Shown piece after piece: positions 63,073-64,000 of a stretch of 64,000 nt of DNA (the stretch's first letter is position 1; each line of letters opens with the position of its first letter). This DNA comes from Mucilaginibacter frigoritolerans (lineage in GTDB: Bacteria; Bacteroidota; Bacteroidia; Sphingobacteriales; Sphingobacteriaceae), in the NCBI RefSeq assembly GCF_007830615.1, contig NZ_VLLI01000019.1, positions 1 through 64,000 of the forward strand, in the 5' to 3' direction. The translations under genes were made by a program, and so were the position numbers. The notes beneath the pieces were generated by a model. That model was given only the letters and a program-made list of their open reading frames with translations, searched no databases and was not told the origin of the DNA.

Positions 63073-64000
63073 ATGAAATCCCCAATTAAGTTACTAAACT
63101 GTGCCGTCTGCCGCGTTCCAGCTTTCCCTTCGACCATAGCGTTGGACGAGGCATGGGATAGTTTAAAGGAAATGATACGTGATTCTTCACCAAATTTTTA
63201 CGACGAAATTAAATTTCTTAATGCTAAAGACTTAGGACAAATCGACGAAAAAATCAGCTTTACCATTTTTAAGTATTTTAATCGCGCGAAAAACAGGCCG
63301 ACACCATTTGGACAACTCGCTTCAATATCTTCAGTATCGATTGCAGATAGTCGAAAGGAGGAGTCCTTAATGTTGGGCCCACAAATAAACCACAGGTATT
63401 TAGATTGGTCTAACGTTAAATGGTTTGAAAAAAAAAAGGAAAATCAGCGCGGCGACGGCGGTATTTTTCAAACAAACAGCACAATATATGTGCATAGCGA
63501 TAGGATAAAATATATATATTTTAACGAAAATAGGTTCGAATTAAGCTCTATTGAATATTCTGAGTTGATCTTTGCAATATTGGAATATGCACGTAAAAGC
63601 AGGAATATCGGAGAATTGACTAATTTTCTGAAGTCTCGAGGTTCGTTTAATATGCCTGAAGCAAACAGCCTTGTAAAAATGCTAGCAGATTTGCAATTGT
63701 TGATTTCAGATATCCGTCCTAACATTATTGGAAATGATTATTTCGAGCGCCAAAAATTCAGAAGTCATGATAACTACCCAAGTTACATCATTGCAGAACG
63801 CAAGTTGTTATATGGAAATCTTGAAAAAGCTGACTTTCACGAGCTACAACAATCGTTTGAATGGCTAATCAAAGCTTTACCTGTCAAAATCCACAAGAAT
63901 CTTGACAATTTTAAAAAACAGTTTATTCAAAAGTTTGGAATGCAAGAAGTGTCTTTAGCCTTAGCCCTTGATCCGGAAATCGGTATAGGTTATGCTAATT
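63073..64000 (+). CDS. LanB-type lantibiotic dehydratase (partial, N-terminal)
   Basis: Open frame from ATG 63073 to the window edge, 309 codons. The N-terminal region of Lant_dehydr_N is recognisable: SFTIFKYFNRAKNRPTPFGQ, with the RPTPFG motif at residues 75-80, then MLGPQINHRYLDWSNVKWF. LanB enzymes dehydrate Ser/Thr in precursor peptides using glutamyl-tRNA. Only 3 bp separate it from the kinase gene. The elimination domain and any LanC cyclase would lie beyond the window. Confidence 0.85.
   Translation, partial: MKSPIKLLNCAVCRVPAFPSTIALDEAWDSLKEMIRDSSPNFYDEIKFLNAKDLGQIDEKISFTIFKYFNRAKNRPTPFGQLASISSVSIADSRKEESLMLGPQINHRYLDWSNVKWFEKKKENQRGDGGIFQTNSTIYVHSDRIKYIYFNENRFELSSIEYSELIFAILEYARKSRNIGELTNFLKSRGSFNMPEANSLVKMLADLQLLISDIRPNIIGNDYFERQKFRSHDNYPSYIIAERKLLYGNLEKADFHELQQSFEWLIKALPVKIHKNLDNFKKQFIQKFGMQEVSLALALDPEIGIGYAN

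Overview
The window looks like a chromosomal segment of a Bacteroidota bacterium, most likely a soil or plant-associated member of the Sphingobacteriaceae close to Mucilaginibacter or Pedobacter (an inference from gene content). It carries SusC/SusD-type outer-membrane proteins, many secreted glycoside hydrolases, AT-rich intergenic DNA, promoters of the TTTG / TAnnTTTG type and almost no Shine-Dalgarno signals. No complete rRNA or tRNA gene, insertion sequence or CRISPR array was seen.

Layout. 1-5200 (minus): an NHL-repeat secreted protein cut by the window edge and a 1,340-residue YD/RHS-type secreted protein. 5712-10919 (plus): an operon of a lipoprotein, a GspC-like protein, a MORN-like protein, a GspK/PilX-like protein, two prepilin-like proteins and a GspF-like platform protein; no ATPase, secretin or major pseudopilin is present. 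10920-18050: gene remnants (YCII-like, thioredoxin-like, truncated GH29), an AraC regulator, a sugar isomerase/PhyH dioxygenase pair, a GH47 mannosidase with a stop codon in its signal peptide, and a divergent Lrp regulator/cysteine synthase-like pair with a strong palindrome between them. 18184-26361: GH43, a membrane protein, a CrtC/AttH-like protein, Crp, NIPSNAP and HxlR proteins, an aldo/keto reductase, a sugar dehydrogenase and cytochrome c.

26607-32651 (minus): an unrecognised secreted protein, then a tight four-gene set (SGNH hydrolase-TPR, SxtJ-like, DUF5989-like, NodU-type carbamoyltransferase) that looks like a surface-glycan carbamoylation module. 32697-50552: a polysaccharide utilisation locus with SusC, a frameshifted SusD, a DUF5703-type protein, a two-domain esterase, GH3, GH92, a membrane-spanning Kelch/LamG sensor with a cytoplasmic DNA-binding domain, and a GH71/99-like enzyme. 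GH92, GH99-like and GH47 together point to alpha-mannan or N-glycan use. GATTAATA-type repeats sit upstream of several of these genes.

50980-53705 holds an NTF2-like protein, a divergent AraC regulator and an S41 peptidase. 54202-64000 is the most striking part: a RiPP (ribosomally made, modified peptide) locus. The minus strand has an outer-membrane receptor, a Cys-Asn-Gly-rich double-glycine precursor, a decayed second precursor, a radical SAM/SPASM maturase and a peptidase-containing ABC exporter. The plus strand has a LytTR response regulator, a LytS-type kinase and a LanB-type dehydratase running off the end. A 48-residue Thr-rich ORF on the minus strand, between regulator and kinase, is a candidate second precursor suited to the dehydratase. 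The locus may therefore make two different peptide products under one sensing circuit.
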